This document shows positions 5,951 through 13,153 of a stretch of DNA of 13,275 nt, in pieces. Location: NCBI RefSeq assembly GCF_036625275.1, contig NZ_JAZKUD010000098.1, positions 1-13,275 on the forward strand, written 5' to 3'. Every line of letters begins with the position of its first letter. Position 1 is the stretch's first letter. The stretch is from Accumulibacter sp036625275. GTDB taxonomy: Bacteria > Pseudomonadota > Gammaproteobacteria > Burkholderiales > Rhodocyclaceae. The position numbers were made by a program, and so were the translations under genes. The notes under the pieces were generated by a model. It was not told where the DNA came from. It was given only the letters and a program-made list of their open reading frames with translations, and ran no database searches.

Positions 5951-8900
5951 AGCACGGCTGGCCAACGCCGGCGGAGCGCTGCCGCCCGACGACCCGTATT
6001 ACGTCGAACGCGCGGCCGACGGGCAACTGCTCGAGCTATGCCGCGCGGGCTCCTTCTGCTACGTCCTCAGCTCGCGCCAGATGGGCAAATCGAGCCTCGT
6101 GGCGCGCGCCTCACAGGCCCTGCGCGACGAGGGAACGACGATCGCCGTCCTCGACCTGTCGTCGTCCGGCACCACCTCAGGCAGCGATGCCGAGCGCTGG
6201 TACCTCAGCGTTCTCGACCGTATCGAAGCGGCCTGCGCGCCGGCGACCGATCTCTACGACTGGTGGGACCGGCGCCGCCGCACGCTGACCCTCGGCGACG
6301 GCTTCGTCGCCTATTTCCGTGAAGTCGTCCTGCCGGAAACTGACGGCCGCATCGTCGTCTTCGTCGACGAAATCGATTCGACGCTCGGGCTCGATTTCAC
6401 CGACGATTTCTTCGCCGCCATTCGGGCGATGCACAACCTGCGCGCCATCGAGCCCGCTTTCGCTCGCCTGTCCTTCGCGCTGATCGGCGTCGCGACGCCG
6501 GCCGAGCTGATCCATGACCCCTTGCATACCCCGTTCAACATCGGCGTTCGCGTCGAACTGAACGATTTCGAGCCGGAGCAGGCGCGACCGCTGGTCGCCG
6601 CCATCGGCCTGCCGGAGGACGACGTGCCGCGCGTCCTGCAACGGGTGCTCCACTGGACCGGCGGCCAGCCCTTCCTGACGCGCAAGCTGTGCGGTCTGCT
6701 GGTCGGCCAGCCGAGCGCCGACGCCGACATCGACCGGCTGGCGCGCCGCTCGCTGCTCGGCGAGCAGACCAAGGGCGACCCGCATTTCCAGTTCATCGCC
6801 AACTACCTGATGCAAGCGCCGAAGGAGCAGCGCCGCGCCTTGTTCGAAAGCTGTTCCGCGCTGCTGGCCAACAAGCCGCTACCCTGCGACGACCAGTCGC
6901 CGGTACACAACCGCCTGCGCCTCGCCGGCCTTGCCAAACGGGTCGATGGCCGGCTGGTCATGCGCAATAAGCTCTATCGCGAACACTTCGGTCGGGAATG
7001 GGTGAGACAGAACCGTCCGACCTTCTGGACGGCGGCCAACAAGCGGCTCACCGGATTCACCGTGCTCGCTGTGGTGGTGGCCGTGGTGATGGCTTACTTG
7101 TGGCGGGATGGGCAGCACAACCTCAAGCGGGCCGAAATGGCTGAAGGCTCGCTCAGGAAAACCAATCAGACACTCGAGGAGACCAATCAGAAGCTCAAGG
7201 AGAATGTTCAGGCGCTTCTCGAGGAGCAGGAAGCCAAAGAAAAGGCTTTGCAGGAGGCTAAGGAGAATGCTGATGATGCAAACATTGCGAAGCAGAAAGC
7301 CGAGGCAGCCACCCGTCGCGAAAGTCGTTCGAAGCTGGAAGCTCAAGAGCTGCAGAAGACCTCCGAGAACGACGCCCGCAAGGCACGTGCCGGCGAGCTG
7401 GCCACCGCGGCAGAATCGCGGCGCGCACTGGGCGCGCACGACACGAGCCTGCTGCTGGCGCGCGCCGCGCTAAGGGTGAGCGCCACGCCGACGGTCCTCG
7501 AAGCGGCGTTCCGAGCCGAGGATCTGCTGCCGGCCCGCGCCGCGCTGCGCGGCCACGGCGGTCAGGTGTCGAGTGCCGCCTTCAGCCCCGACGGGCGGCG
7601 CATCGTCACCGCCAGTGAGGACCAGACCGCGCGCCTGTGGGACCTCGACGGCAGGCTCCTTGCCGAGCTGCGCGGCCACGACGGTTGGGTGTCGAGTGCC
7701 GCCTTCAGCCCCGATGGGCGACGCATCGTCACCGCCAGTGAGGACCAGACCGCGCGCCTGTGGGACCTCGACGGCAAGCTCCTTGCCGAGCTGCGCGGCC
7801 ACGGCGGTCAGGTGTCGAGTGCCGCCTTCAGCCCCGACGGGCGGCGCATCGTCACCGCCAGTGCGGACCAGACCGCGCGCCTGTGGGATCTCGACGGCAG
7901 GCTCCTTGCCGAGCTGCGCGGCCACGACGGTTGGGTGTCGAGTGCCGCTTTCAGCCCCGACGGGCGGCGCATCGTCACCGCCAGTTGGGACCAGACCGCG
8001 CGCCTGTGGGACCTCGACGGCAAGCTCCTTGCCGAGTTGCGCGGCCACGGCAGTCAGGTGTCGAGTGCCGCCTTCAGCCCCGACGGGCGGCGCATCGTCA
8101 CCACCAGTGACGACCAGACCGCGCGCCTGTGGAACCTCGACGGCAAGCTCCTTGCCGAGCTGCGCGGCCACGGCGGTAGGGTGTGGAGTGCCGCCTTCAG
8201 CCCCGACGGGCGGCGCATCGTCACCGCCAGTTGGGACCAGACCGCGCGCGTATGGGACCTCGACGGCAGGCTCCTTGCCGAGCTGCGCGGCCACGACGGT
8301 TGGGTGTCGAGTGCCGCTTTCAGCCCCGACGGGCGGCGCATCGTCACCGCCAGTGACGACCAGACTGCGCGCCTGTGGGACCTCGACGGCAAGCTCCTTG
8401 CCGAGTTGCGCGGCCACGGCGGTTGGGTGTTGAGTGCCGCTTTCAGCCCCGACGGGCGGCGCATCGTCACCGCCAGTGACGACCAGACTGCGCGCCTGTG
8501 GGACCTCGACGGCAAGCTCCCTGCCGAGCTGCGCGGCCACGGCGGTAGGGTGTCGAGTGCCGCCTTCAGCCCCGACGGGCGGCGCATCGTCACCGCCAGT
8601 GACGACCAGACTGCGCGCCTGTGGGACCTCGACGGCAAGCTCCTTGCCGAGCTGCGCGGCCACGACGATTGGGTGTCGAGTGCCGCTTTCAGCCCCGACG
8701 GGCGGCGCATCATCACCGCCAGTGAGGACAAGACCGCGCGCCTGTGGGACCTCGACGGCAAGCTCCTTGCCGAGCTGCGCGGCCACGGCGCTGTGGTGAG
8801 GAGTGCCGCCTTCAGCCCTGACGGGCGGCGCATCGTCACCGCCAGTGACGACCAGACCGCGCGCCTGTGGGACCTCGACGGCAAGCTCCTTGCCGAGCTG

Positions 8901-9707
8901 CGCGGCCACGGCGGTTGGGTGTCGAGTGCCGTCTTCAGCCCCGACGGGCGGCGCATCGTTACCGCCAGTGACGACCAGACCGCGCGCCTGTGGAACCTCG
9001 ACGGCAAGCTCCTTGCCGAGCTGCGCGGCCACGGCGGTAGGGTGTGGAGTGCCGCCTTCAGCCCCGACGGGCGGCGCATCGTCACCGCCAGTGACGACCA
9101 GACCGCGCGCCTGTGGAACCTCGACGGCAAGCTCCTTGCCGAGCTGCGCGGCCACGGCGATCAGGTGTCGAGTGCCGCCTTCAGCCCCGACGGGCGGCGC
9201 ATCGTCACCGCCAGTGACGACAAGACCGCGCGCCGGAACCTCGACAGCAAGCTCCTTGCAGCGCTGCGCGGCCACAGCAATCAGGTGTCGAGTGCCACCT
9301 TCAGCCCCGACGGGCGGCGCATCGTCACCGCCAGCAGTGACAAGACCGCGCGCCTGTGGAACCTCGACGGCAAGCTCCTTGCAGCGCTGCGCGGCCACAG
9401 CAATCAGGTGTCGAGTGCCGCCTTTAGCCCTGACGGGCGGCGCGTCGTCACCGCCAGTGACGACCAGACCGCGCGCCTGTGGGATGTCTCGGTCACGATG
9501 CTCGATGTGTCTGCTCTCGGGGCTTTGCTCGACGACCGCATCCGCCATCTCGGCATCCGCTTCTCAAGCGGCGAGTGTGTGCTCTACTTCTCTTCGGACA
9601 TCGGCCCGCAGCCCGAAGAATGCCGCGCGCTCCGATCGCCGCGGACCGCGACACCTGCCCGGCCTGGCAAGCGCCAAGCGCCCCGCGACGGCACGGGTAC
9701 GCCATGA
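5943..9707 (+). CDS. AAA_35/STAND-like ATPase with TM segment, coiled coil and 16 WD40 repeats
   Basis: The 1254-aa protein begins with the same ATPase type as gene 1: DDPYYVERAAD, Walker A SSRQMGKSS (43-51) and Walker B FVDEID (D142, E143). It continues with TPFNIGVRVEL, GGQPFLTRKLCG and a winged-helix-like end RNKLYREHFGREW. One hydrophobic segment (about 372-388) follows, then a long charged coiled coil (about 393-490). A helical LLLARAAL segment leads into 16 WD40 repeats (535 to about 1189). The predicted form is a membrane-anchored switch ATPase with a repeat sensor. No enzymatic effector domain is seen, which suggests it works with the TIR protein encoded just upstream. The start overlaps gene 1 by 8 bases. 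The last 30 or so residues (RSPRTATPARPG...) look atypical, and another frame reads APIAADRDTCPAW there, so the C-terminus may be frameshifted or altered by the adjoining IS110 remnant. Confidence 0.88.
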   Translation: MAEARLANAGGALPPDDPYYVERAADGQLLELCRAGSFCYVLSSRQMGKSSLVARASQALRDEGTTIAVLDLSSSGTTSGSDAERWYLSVLDRIEAACAPATDLYDWWDRRRRTLTLGDGFVAYFREVVLPETDGRIVVFVDEIDSTLGLDFTDDFFAAIRAMHNLRAIEPAFARLSFALIGVATPAELIHDPLHTPFNIGVRVELNDFEPEQARPLVAAIGLPEDDVPRVLQRVLHWTGGQPFLTRKLCGLLVGQPSADADIDRLARRSLLGEQTKGDPHFQFIANYLMQAPKEQRRALFESCSALLANKPLPCDDQSPVHNRLRLAGLAKRVDGRLVMRNKLYREHFGREWVRQNRPTFWTAANKRLTGFTVLAVVVAVVMAYLWRDGQHNLKRAEMAEGSLRKTNQTLEETNQKLKENVQALLEEQEAKEKALQEAKENADDANIAKQKAEAATRRESRSKLEAQELQKTSENDARKARAGELATAAESRRALGAHDTSLLLARAALRVSATPTVLEAAFRAEDLLPARAALRGHGGQVSSAAFSPDGRRIVTASEDQTARLWDLDGRLLAELRGHDGWVSSAAFSPDGRRIVTASEDQTARLWDLDGKLLAELRGHGGQVSSAAFSPDGRRIVTASADQTARLWDLDGRLLAELRGHDGWVSSAAFSPDGRRIVTASWDQTARLWDLDGKLLAELRGHGSQVSSAAFSPDGRRIVTTSDDQTARLWNLDGKLLAELRGHGGRVWSAAFSPDGRRIVTASWDQTARVWDLDGRLLAELRGHDGWVSSAAFSPDGRRIVTASDDQTARLWDLDGKLLAELRGHGGWVLSAAFSPDGRRIVTASDDQTARLWDLDGKLPAELRGHGGRVSSAAFSPDGRRIVTASDDQTARLWDLDGKLLAELRGHDDWVSSAAFSPDGRRIITASEDKTARLWDLDGKLLAELRGHGAVVRSAAFSPDGRRIVTASDDQTARLWDLDGKLLAELRGHGGWVSSAVFSPDGRRIVTASDDQTARLWNLDGKLLAELRGHGGRVWSAAFSPDGRRIVTASDDQTARLWNLDGKLLAELRGHGDQVSSAAFSPDGRRIVTASDDKTARRNLDSKLLAALRGHSNQVSSATFSPDGRRIVTASSDKTARLWNLDGKLLAALRGHSNQVSSAAFSPDGRRVVTASDDQTARLWDVSVTMLDVSALGALLDDRIRHLGIRFSSGECVLYFSSDIGPQPEECRALRSPRTATPARPGKRQAPRDGTGTP
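7545..9509 (+). repeat. Sixteen 123-bp near-identical WD40-coding repeats
   Basis: Units begin at 7545 and recur every 123 bases (41 codons, consensus LRGHxxxVxSAAFSPDGRR then IVTASxDxTARLWxLDGkLLAE). Unit 14 (9144-9263) is 120 bases long: LW is replaced by R, so its WD tryptophan is lost. Variation is mostly confined to three residues after RGH, the residue after the next V, the two positions in SxDx, and D/N after the W. Units 7, 8 and 9 share the synonymous marker CAGACT, and units 14-15 end LLAA instead of LLAE. These patterns point to recent tandem duplication and recombination among units. Sixteen blades would make more than one propeller. Confidence 0.95.
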
Positions 9708-9743
9708 CCGGCTGCGGACGGCCCGCCGCGCTCCGGCGGCCGG

Positions 9744-10627
9744 CCTGAAGCCTCTGGAAGCTCTCCTGACCTGGCGGCAATCGCCACGACCGCGTGCCAG
9801 TAGCCGCGACGCCGCACGAGACTTCGCACCCAGCGACCGAAGCGGTCCGGCTTCTCGCCAGGGCCGCTGAGCACAGCCTGCGCGCCCATGACGAGATGAC
9901 TGCGCAGACAGGCATCGCCGGCCTGGGTGATTCGCCCCAGCCGCGCCTTGCCGCCGCTGCTGAATTGCCCCGGCGCCAGGCCAATCCAGGCCACGACCTG
10001 TCGGTCGTTCTGGAAGTCGTGACCGTTACCGATGCTGGCCAGCAGGGCGTTGGCCGTAATCGGTCCGGTACCCTGCCACTTCATCAGGCATTTGCTGCGC
10101 GCTTCGTCGCGCACTGCCTGGCCGATGAGCCGGTCGTACTCCTCGATCCGCTGATCGAGTGGGTCGGCCAGGACCGGCAGGCCACCGACGCACGGGTTGG
10201 CGTAGCCCGGCAGGTCTTGGAGGCGGGTACCGATGGCGCGCCTCAGGCAGGCAACCTTCTGTGACAGAACCCTGCCGAATTCGGCGACCGGGACGAACCG
10301 CCTGGCCGACCGGCTGACGGCTTCACCGGTAGCCGCGGCGTCAGCTGCGTCGTTCTTGCCACGCTTTCCGCTCATCCGGTAGGGAGTGACGAACTTGGGG
10401 GCCATCCGTTTGACGGGGTGACCGTACTGCCGGAACTGCCTCGCCCAGGGGTGTGCGCCCGAACAGGCTTCCATGCCGATCACGCACGCTGGCAGTTACG
10501 CAATCAACGCCCGCAAGTGCCCCCTCGGCACCTTCGGCTTGACCAGTACCGCCTGGCCATTATTATCAACACCGTGCACCGCAAAAACGTTCTTGGCAAA
10601 ATCGATTCCTGCCCTTACCATGCTCAT
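9744..10627 (-). pseudogene. Degenerate IS110/IS1111-family transposase
   Basis: Reading the minus strand from the ATG at 10627 (good SD-like GGAAGGGGAAG just before it) gives MSMVRAGIDFAKNVFAVHG, with the first Asp of the DEDD nuclease. An in-frame TAA follows at 10496-10498. Beyond the stop the frame resumes with GMEACSGAHPWARQF, KNDAADA and the C-terminal serine-containing part SSGGKARLGRITQAGDACLR. Compared with family members, about 30-35 residues are missing after RRFVPV. The C-terminal AKNARMAW segment is also replaced after VVAIAA, with a new tail that runs antisense into the end of the WD40 gene. The stop and both deletions make it a pseudogene. IS110-type enzymes use DEDD/Ser chemistry and usually act with a bridge RNA; I could not locate one. 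Confidence 0.85.
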
Positions 10628-10685
10628 GGACTTCCCCTTCCGTGGTCTTGATGTGACGTCGAAATCTCATCATCGCACTCGTTGC

Positions 10686-10741
10686 CGTTCGCGGCTTCGG
10701 CCGCAGCCTCTGAACGGGGAAGACCTTTTCATTCGTTGGGC
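10686..10741 (+). other. Possible right half of an attC-like cassette recombination site
   Basis: The site ends with GTTGGGC (10735-10741), a perfect match to the integron core GTTRRRY. Upstream, CGTTC (10686-10690) pairs with GAACG (10713-10717) around a perfect hairpin, GCGGC-TTCG-GCCGC (10691-10704), leaving seven unpaired bases. No matching RYYYAAC is seen on the left, where the IS110 remnant begins. The first cassette gene starts seven bases after the core, as cassette genes usually do. Confidence 0.45.
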
Positions 10742-10747
10742 GTCATT

Positions 10748-11080
10748 ATGAATGGCGCACTTGAGGCCGAGGGCGATTGGCTGGTCGCACAAGGGAAGCG
10801 AAGCAAAGCTCTGTTTCTGGCCGCTTTGATGCACGAACTCACTATCGCTGGTCGAAATAGCTACCGCGTTGCAACAGACGAACTGGAGAAGCCATCGCAG
10901 CTCCGCAAGGTCAACGAAATTCAACATCGGGTTGCCGCTTGCCTACGCCAAGTGCTGTCCGACCAACCCAGCGAGAGCTTCCAGCGATCAATTGCCACGT
11001 GGGTACTTGAGCAACCGGACATGGAACTACAGAGCCTCATGGCGCACGCATGGTACGGCGCGAAGAACCAAATCTCATGA
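10748..11080 (+). CDS. Hypothetical cassette protein, 110 aa
   Basis: The ATG at 10748 follows the GTTGGGC core by six bases, matching the compact start of integron cassettes. The product (MNGALEAEGDWLVAQGKRSK...) is hydrophilic, probably all-helical and cytoplasmic, with one conserved-looking stretch FLAALMHELTIAGRNSYR (about 26-43). It has no signal peptide, membrane helix or recognised motif. An open frame extends upstream to 10682, but that part lies inside the attC-like site and is unlikely to be translated. The gene ends at 11080, ten bases before the GCCCAAC of the next attC-like site. I do not recognise the family. No function is assigned. Confidence 0.65.
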   Translation: MNGALEAEGDWLVAQGKRSKALFLAALMHELTIAGRNSYRVATDELEKPSQLRKVNEIQHRVAACLRQVLSDQPSESFQRSIATWVLEQPDMELQSLMAHAWYGAKNQIS

Positions 11081-11090
11081 ATCGCCTGAC

Positions 11091-11187
11091 GCCCAACTCC
11101 TCCGTCAACCAGATCGCCTGCCAGCTGCGCTGGCAGGTTCGCTCCGGTCTTCGGCCTCCACCGACCGGTTACGTCGAACATTAGCCG
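11091..11187 (+). other. attC-like site after cassette 1
   Basis: The left core GCCCAAC (11091-11097) matches RYYYAAC exactly. The right end, around CATTAGCC (11180-11187), is a degenerate GTTRRRY. CGTCAACC on the left pairs with GGTTACG on the right, leaving one extrahelical base as attC sites do. Inside are two hairpins: a perfect 9-bp stem, CCTGCCAGC/GCTGGCAGG, and a 6-bp stem, CCGGTC/GACCGG. The length of about 97 bases is within the usual attC range. The cassette 2 gene starts 13 bases after it. Confidence 0.6.
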
Positions 11188-11200
11188 ACAAAATTTCACT

Positions 11201-11791
11201 ATGCTGCAACGCTTGATCTCGTACTGGGTATACGGCGGCGTACTTGCCGGAATCCTGTTGCTCGTGTTGTCCCCGCTGCTGGTTGCCGGCTGGTCTACGC
11301 CGCTCGCAGCCACCTTCCTGCTCCTGCCGGCGTACATGGTTCACCAGTACGAGGAGCACGATCATGATCGGTTCCGTCTGTTCTTCAACGAGACGATCGG
11401 GAAAGGGCTTGACGTTCTTTCTCCGCTGGCAGTCTTCATCACGAATGTCCCCGGCGTATGGGGAGTCATTGCGTTGTCCCTGTACGGCGCCATGTCGTTC
11501 AGCCTTGGGTGGGCGCTCGTTGCGGTGCACCTCGTGCTGATCAATGCAGTTGTGCACATCGTGCATGCCATCATCTTCAGGCGCTACAACCCCGGGCTCT
11601 GCACAGCACTGGTCGTGTTTCTGCCGTTGGGAGTGGTCACGCTTGTTTTGATCGATCGTGCGGGTGGAGGGTCAATAACGAGTCACGCTGTTGGTCTCAT
11701 CACCGCAGTTGCCATTCACGCGGCAATCCTGCTGCATGTCCGCCGTAAGTTGCGGGTTCTGCAGCGGATTCAAGGGGCAGGCGCAGCTTGA
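11201..11791 (+). CDS. HXXEE-domain integral membrane protein
   Basis: The 196-aa protein has about five to six hydrophobic segments (around residues 9-30, 33-47, 72-92, 97-125, 133-151 and 160-178). It carries the defining HQYEE motif at H48-E52 and the second conserved stretch HIVH...RRYNPG (H119, H122, N130-G132). These two motifs identify the HXXEE family, whose biochemical role is not established; the conserved His/Glu residues could bind metal. The ATG at 11201 lies just after the attC-like site. The TGA stop at 11789-11791 abuts the next attC-like left core at 11793. Such proteins are frequent passengers in chromosomal cassette arrays. The assignment to the family is firm; any function is unknown. 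Confidence 0.85.
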   Translation: MLQRLISYWVYGGVLAGILLLVLSPLLVAGWSTPLAATFLLLPAYMVHQYEEHDHDRFRLFFNETIGKGLDVLSPLAVFITNVPGVWGVIALSLYGAMSFSLGWALVAVHLVLINAVVHIVHAIIFRRYNPGLCTALVVFLPLGVVTLVLIDRAGGGSITSHAVGLITAVAIHAAILLHVRRKLRVLQRIQGAGAA

Positions 11792-11792
11792 C

Positions 11793-11870
11793 CGCCAACC
11801 CCTCCATCGAGCAAACCTCTTTCAGCCGGCTTCGCCGCCTGAATGCCGCCGCTCATGTCAAACGTTGGGG
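11793..11870 (+). other. attC-like site after cassette 2
   Basis: The left core CGCCAAC (11793-11799) is near RYYYAAC, and the right core GTTGGGG (11864-11870) is near GTTRRRY. The centre is a symmetric stem, TTCAG-c-CGGC-ttc-GCCG-c-CTGAA (11821-11843), with a mismatch pair between the two helices. GAGC and GCTC pair further out. The length is 78 bases. The next gene starts six bases after the right core. Confidence 0.6.
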
Positions 11871-11876
11871 CTCGCA

Positions 11877-12347
11877 ATGAAACACTTCATCGCGATCTTC
11901 TTCCTTCTCGTACCTCCTCCGAGTGCTTTGGCTGGGAGCTGCCCTGCCGCTCCTGTCGAGATCGAGAAGGCCATTCGCCAGCACATCGTCACGCTGCGGG
12001 CTGTCGAATATTGTGCAGCACGAACCGTGAAGAACGAAGGGGGCATCACTGTCGCCATCTATACGGCTGAAGGGGCTTGCGCGAGCCTGAGTTCCCAAGC
12101 GAAACCTGGCACCTGCTCAAACAACTGGGTTCGCTACATGATTGCGCTTTCCAGCCAACCAGTCACAGCGCCCGTCGAGGTAGGTGGAAAGGGCGGCTTG
12201 AATGACACGAGGGTCAAGATCTCAGAGGGGATCATCGAGGTCAATGGCTTGTCGCCTGGCCCCAACGATCCACTGTGCTGTCCGTCGGTGCCGGAAACCA
12301 AAAGGTTCAAGCTTTCCCCATCCGGCCTTGGCCAGGTTCGGCCGTGA
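11877..12347 (+). CDS. Secreted or periplasmic cassette protein with paired cysteines
   Basis: The ATG at 11877 comes six bases after the GTTGGGG core. The 156-aa product begins with a clear signal peptide (MKHFIAIFFLLVPPPSALAG, cleavage near residue 20). The mature protein has six cysteines (in GSC, EYC, GAC, GTC and an adjacent CC pair in DPLCCPS), so up to three disulfides are possible. The segment NDPLCCPSVPETKRFKL resembles the end of small secreted LppP/LprE-type proteins, but the match is weak and I do not assign the family. A longer frame open from 11691 overlaps the previous gene and the attC-like site and is rejected as the start. The gene ends at 12347. Confidence 0.75.
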   Translation: MKHFIAIFFLLVPPPSALAGSCPAAPVEIEKAIRQHIVTLRAVEYCAARTVKNEGGITVAIYTAEGACASLSSQAKPGTCSNNWVRYMIALSSQPVTAPVEVGGKGGLNDTRVKISEGIIEVNGLSPGPNDPLCCPSVPETKRFKLSPSGLGQVRP

Positions 12348-12353
12348 ACGCGG

Positions 12354-12447
12354 ACCACAACCCATCAATCCACCGGACGCGGCGCGATGAAGCCAGGCAG
12401 TGCCAGTCGTCAGCGCGCTGATGTCAAGGTTCTCGACGGCGTTACTA
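12354..12447 (+). other. Degenerate attC-like region after cassette 3
   Basis: Between the stop of the secreted protein and the HD gene lies a stretch beginning ACCACAACCCATCAATCCACC and ending GACGGCGTTACTAC. It resembles the left and right ends of attC sites, but both cores depart from consensus. It contains a 10-bp perfect palindrome, CAGCGCGCTG (12411-12420). No other gene or RNA is evident in 12348-12526. The call depends mainly on its position between two cassette-like genes. Confidence 0.3.
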
Positions 12448-12526
12448 CAAACGGTCATGGGTGCGGCTTCCTGCCGCAAACCCGGATGCAGGACGCGTGG
12501 CAGCGGGCTCCATTCGTGAGGCCGCA

Positions 12527-13153
12527 TTGAAACCGCTCTTTCAGTCATCGTGGAGCCGCGCGTGGCACGGGTTGCGGGCACAAGGCGACGGCTTGGCCCT
12601 ACGCAACACAGTCTTGGCAGCGTACGCCGAACCTCACCGCCGGTACCACACGGCCCAGCACCTCGAAGAGTGCCTGAGCTTGTTCGAATCAGTCCGAGAC
12701 GCACCCGATCGGCCGGCTGAAGTTGAGATGGCGCTCTGGTTTCATGACGCCGTCTACGAACTGCAGGGCGGCGAGAACGAAGCTCGCAGTGCCGCCTGGG
12801 TCCGAGAAGAACTGTTGAAGGCCGGCGTCGCACTCGGAACTGCCGCCACAGTCCATGACCTGGTCCTGGTTACCCGGCACACGGCAGCGCCGCGAACGCG
12901 AGACGAACGTGTCCTGGTCGACATTGATCTGGCGATCCTGGGGGCTTCCGAGCCAAGATTCGTCGAGTACGAGCGCCAGATTCGCGAGGAGTATGCGCAG
13001 GTGCCCGAGCGGCTGTTTCGCCTGAAGCGGCAGGAGATCCTCCAATCGTTCCTCGACCGCTCGAAGATCTACAGCACACCCAGCCTGCATCAGCAGCTTG
13101 AAGCACGCGCCAGGACCAATCTGACCCACGCAGTGGCAGCCAATGCGGCCTAA
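12527..13153 (+). CDS. HD-superfamily metal-dependent phosphohydrolase
   Basis: With the TTG at 12527 the product is 208 aa and starts KPLFQSSWSRAW, the usual beginning of this family (COG4339-type predicted HD phosphohydrolases). Metal-binding positions are visible in RRYHTAQHLEECL (H41, H45), WFHDAVYE (H73-D74, the HD pair) and VDIDLAILG (D132/D134). It is cytoplasmic and probably hydrolyses a phosphate ester or nucleotide; the substrate is unknown. GTGAGG (12515-12520) precedes the TTG with suitable spacing. A GTG at 12461 would add 22 low-complexity residues that reach toward the attC-like region, so it is less likely. The TAA stop lies inside the left core GCCTAAC of the following attC-like site, a common cassette arrangement. 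Confidence 0.82.
   Translation: MKPLFQSSWSRAWHGLRAQGDGLALRNTVLAAYAEPHRRYHTAQHLEECLSLFESVRDAPDRPAEVEMALWFHDAVYELQGGENEARSAAWVREELLKAGVALGTAATVHDLVLVTRHTAAPRTRDERVLVDIDLAILGASEPRFVEYERQIREEYAQVPERLFRLKRQEILQSFLDRSKIYSTPSLHQQLEARARTNLTHAVAANAA

Noticed and set aside
7545..9509. CRISPR array or non-coding satellite
   Set aside because: The 123-bp units are contiguous, in frame and translate into WD40 blades; there are no spacers.
7470..9548. A 692-codon open frame on the minus strand through the WD40 array
   Set aside because: It is the antisense shadow of the high-GC 123-bp repeats. The period is a multiple of three, so a frame lacking stops in one unit stays open through all of them. Its translation is a Gly/Ala/Arg-rich repeat with no known motif.
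9584..9743. C-terminal extension of the IS110 transposase frame
   Set aside because: The frame stays open antisense to the end of the WD40 gene but has no similarity to transposase C-termini. It is read-through into flanking DNA after a deletion.
11691..11876. Longer start for the secreted cassette protein
   Set aside because: It would overlap the HXXEE gene by about 100 bases, translate through the attC-like site and bury the signal peptide internally.
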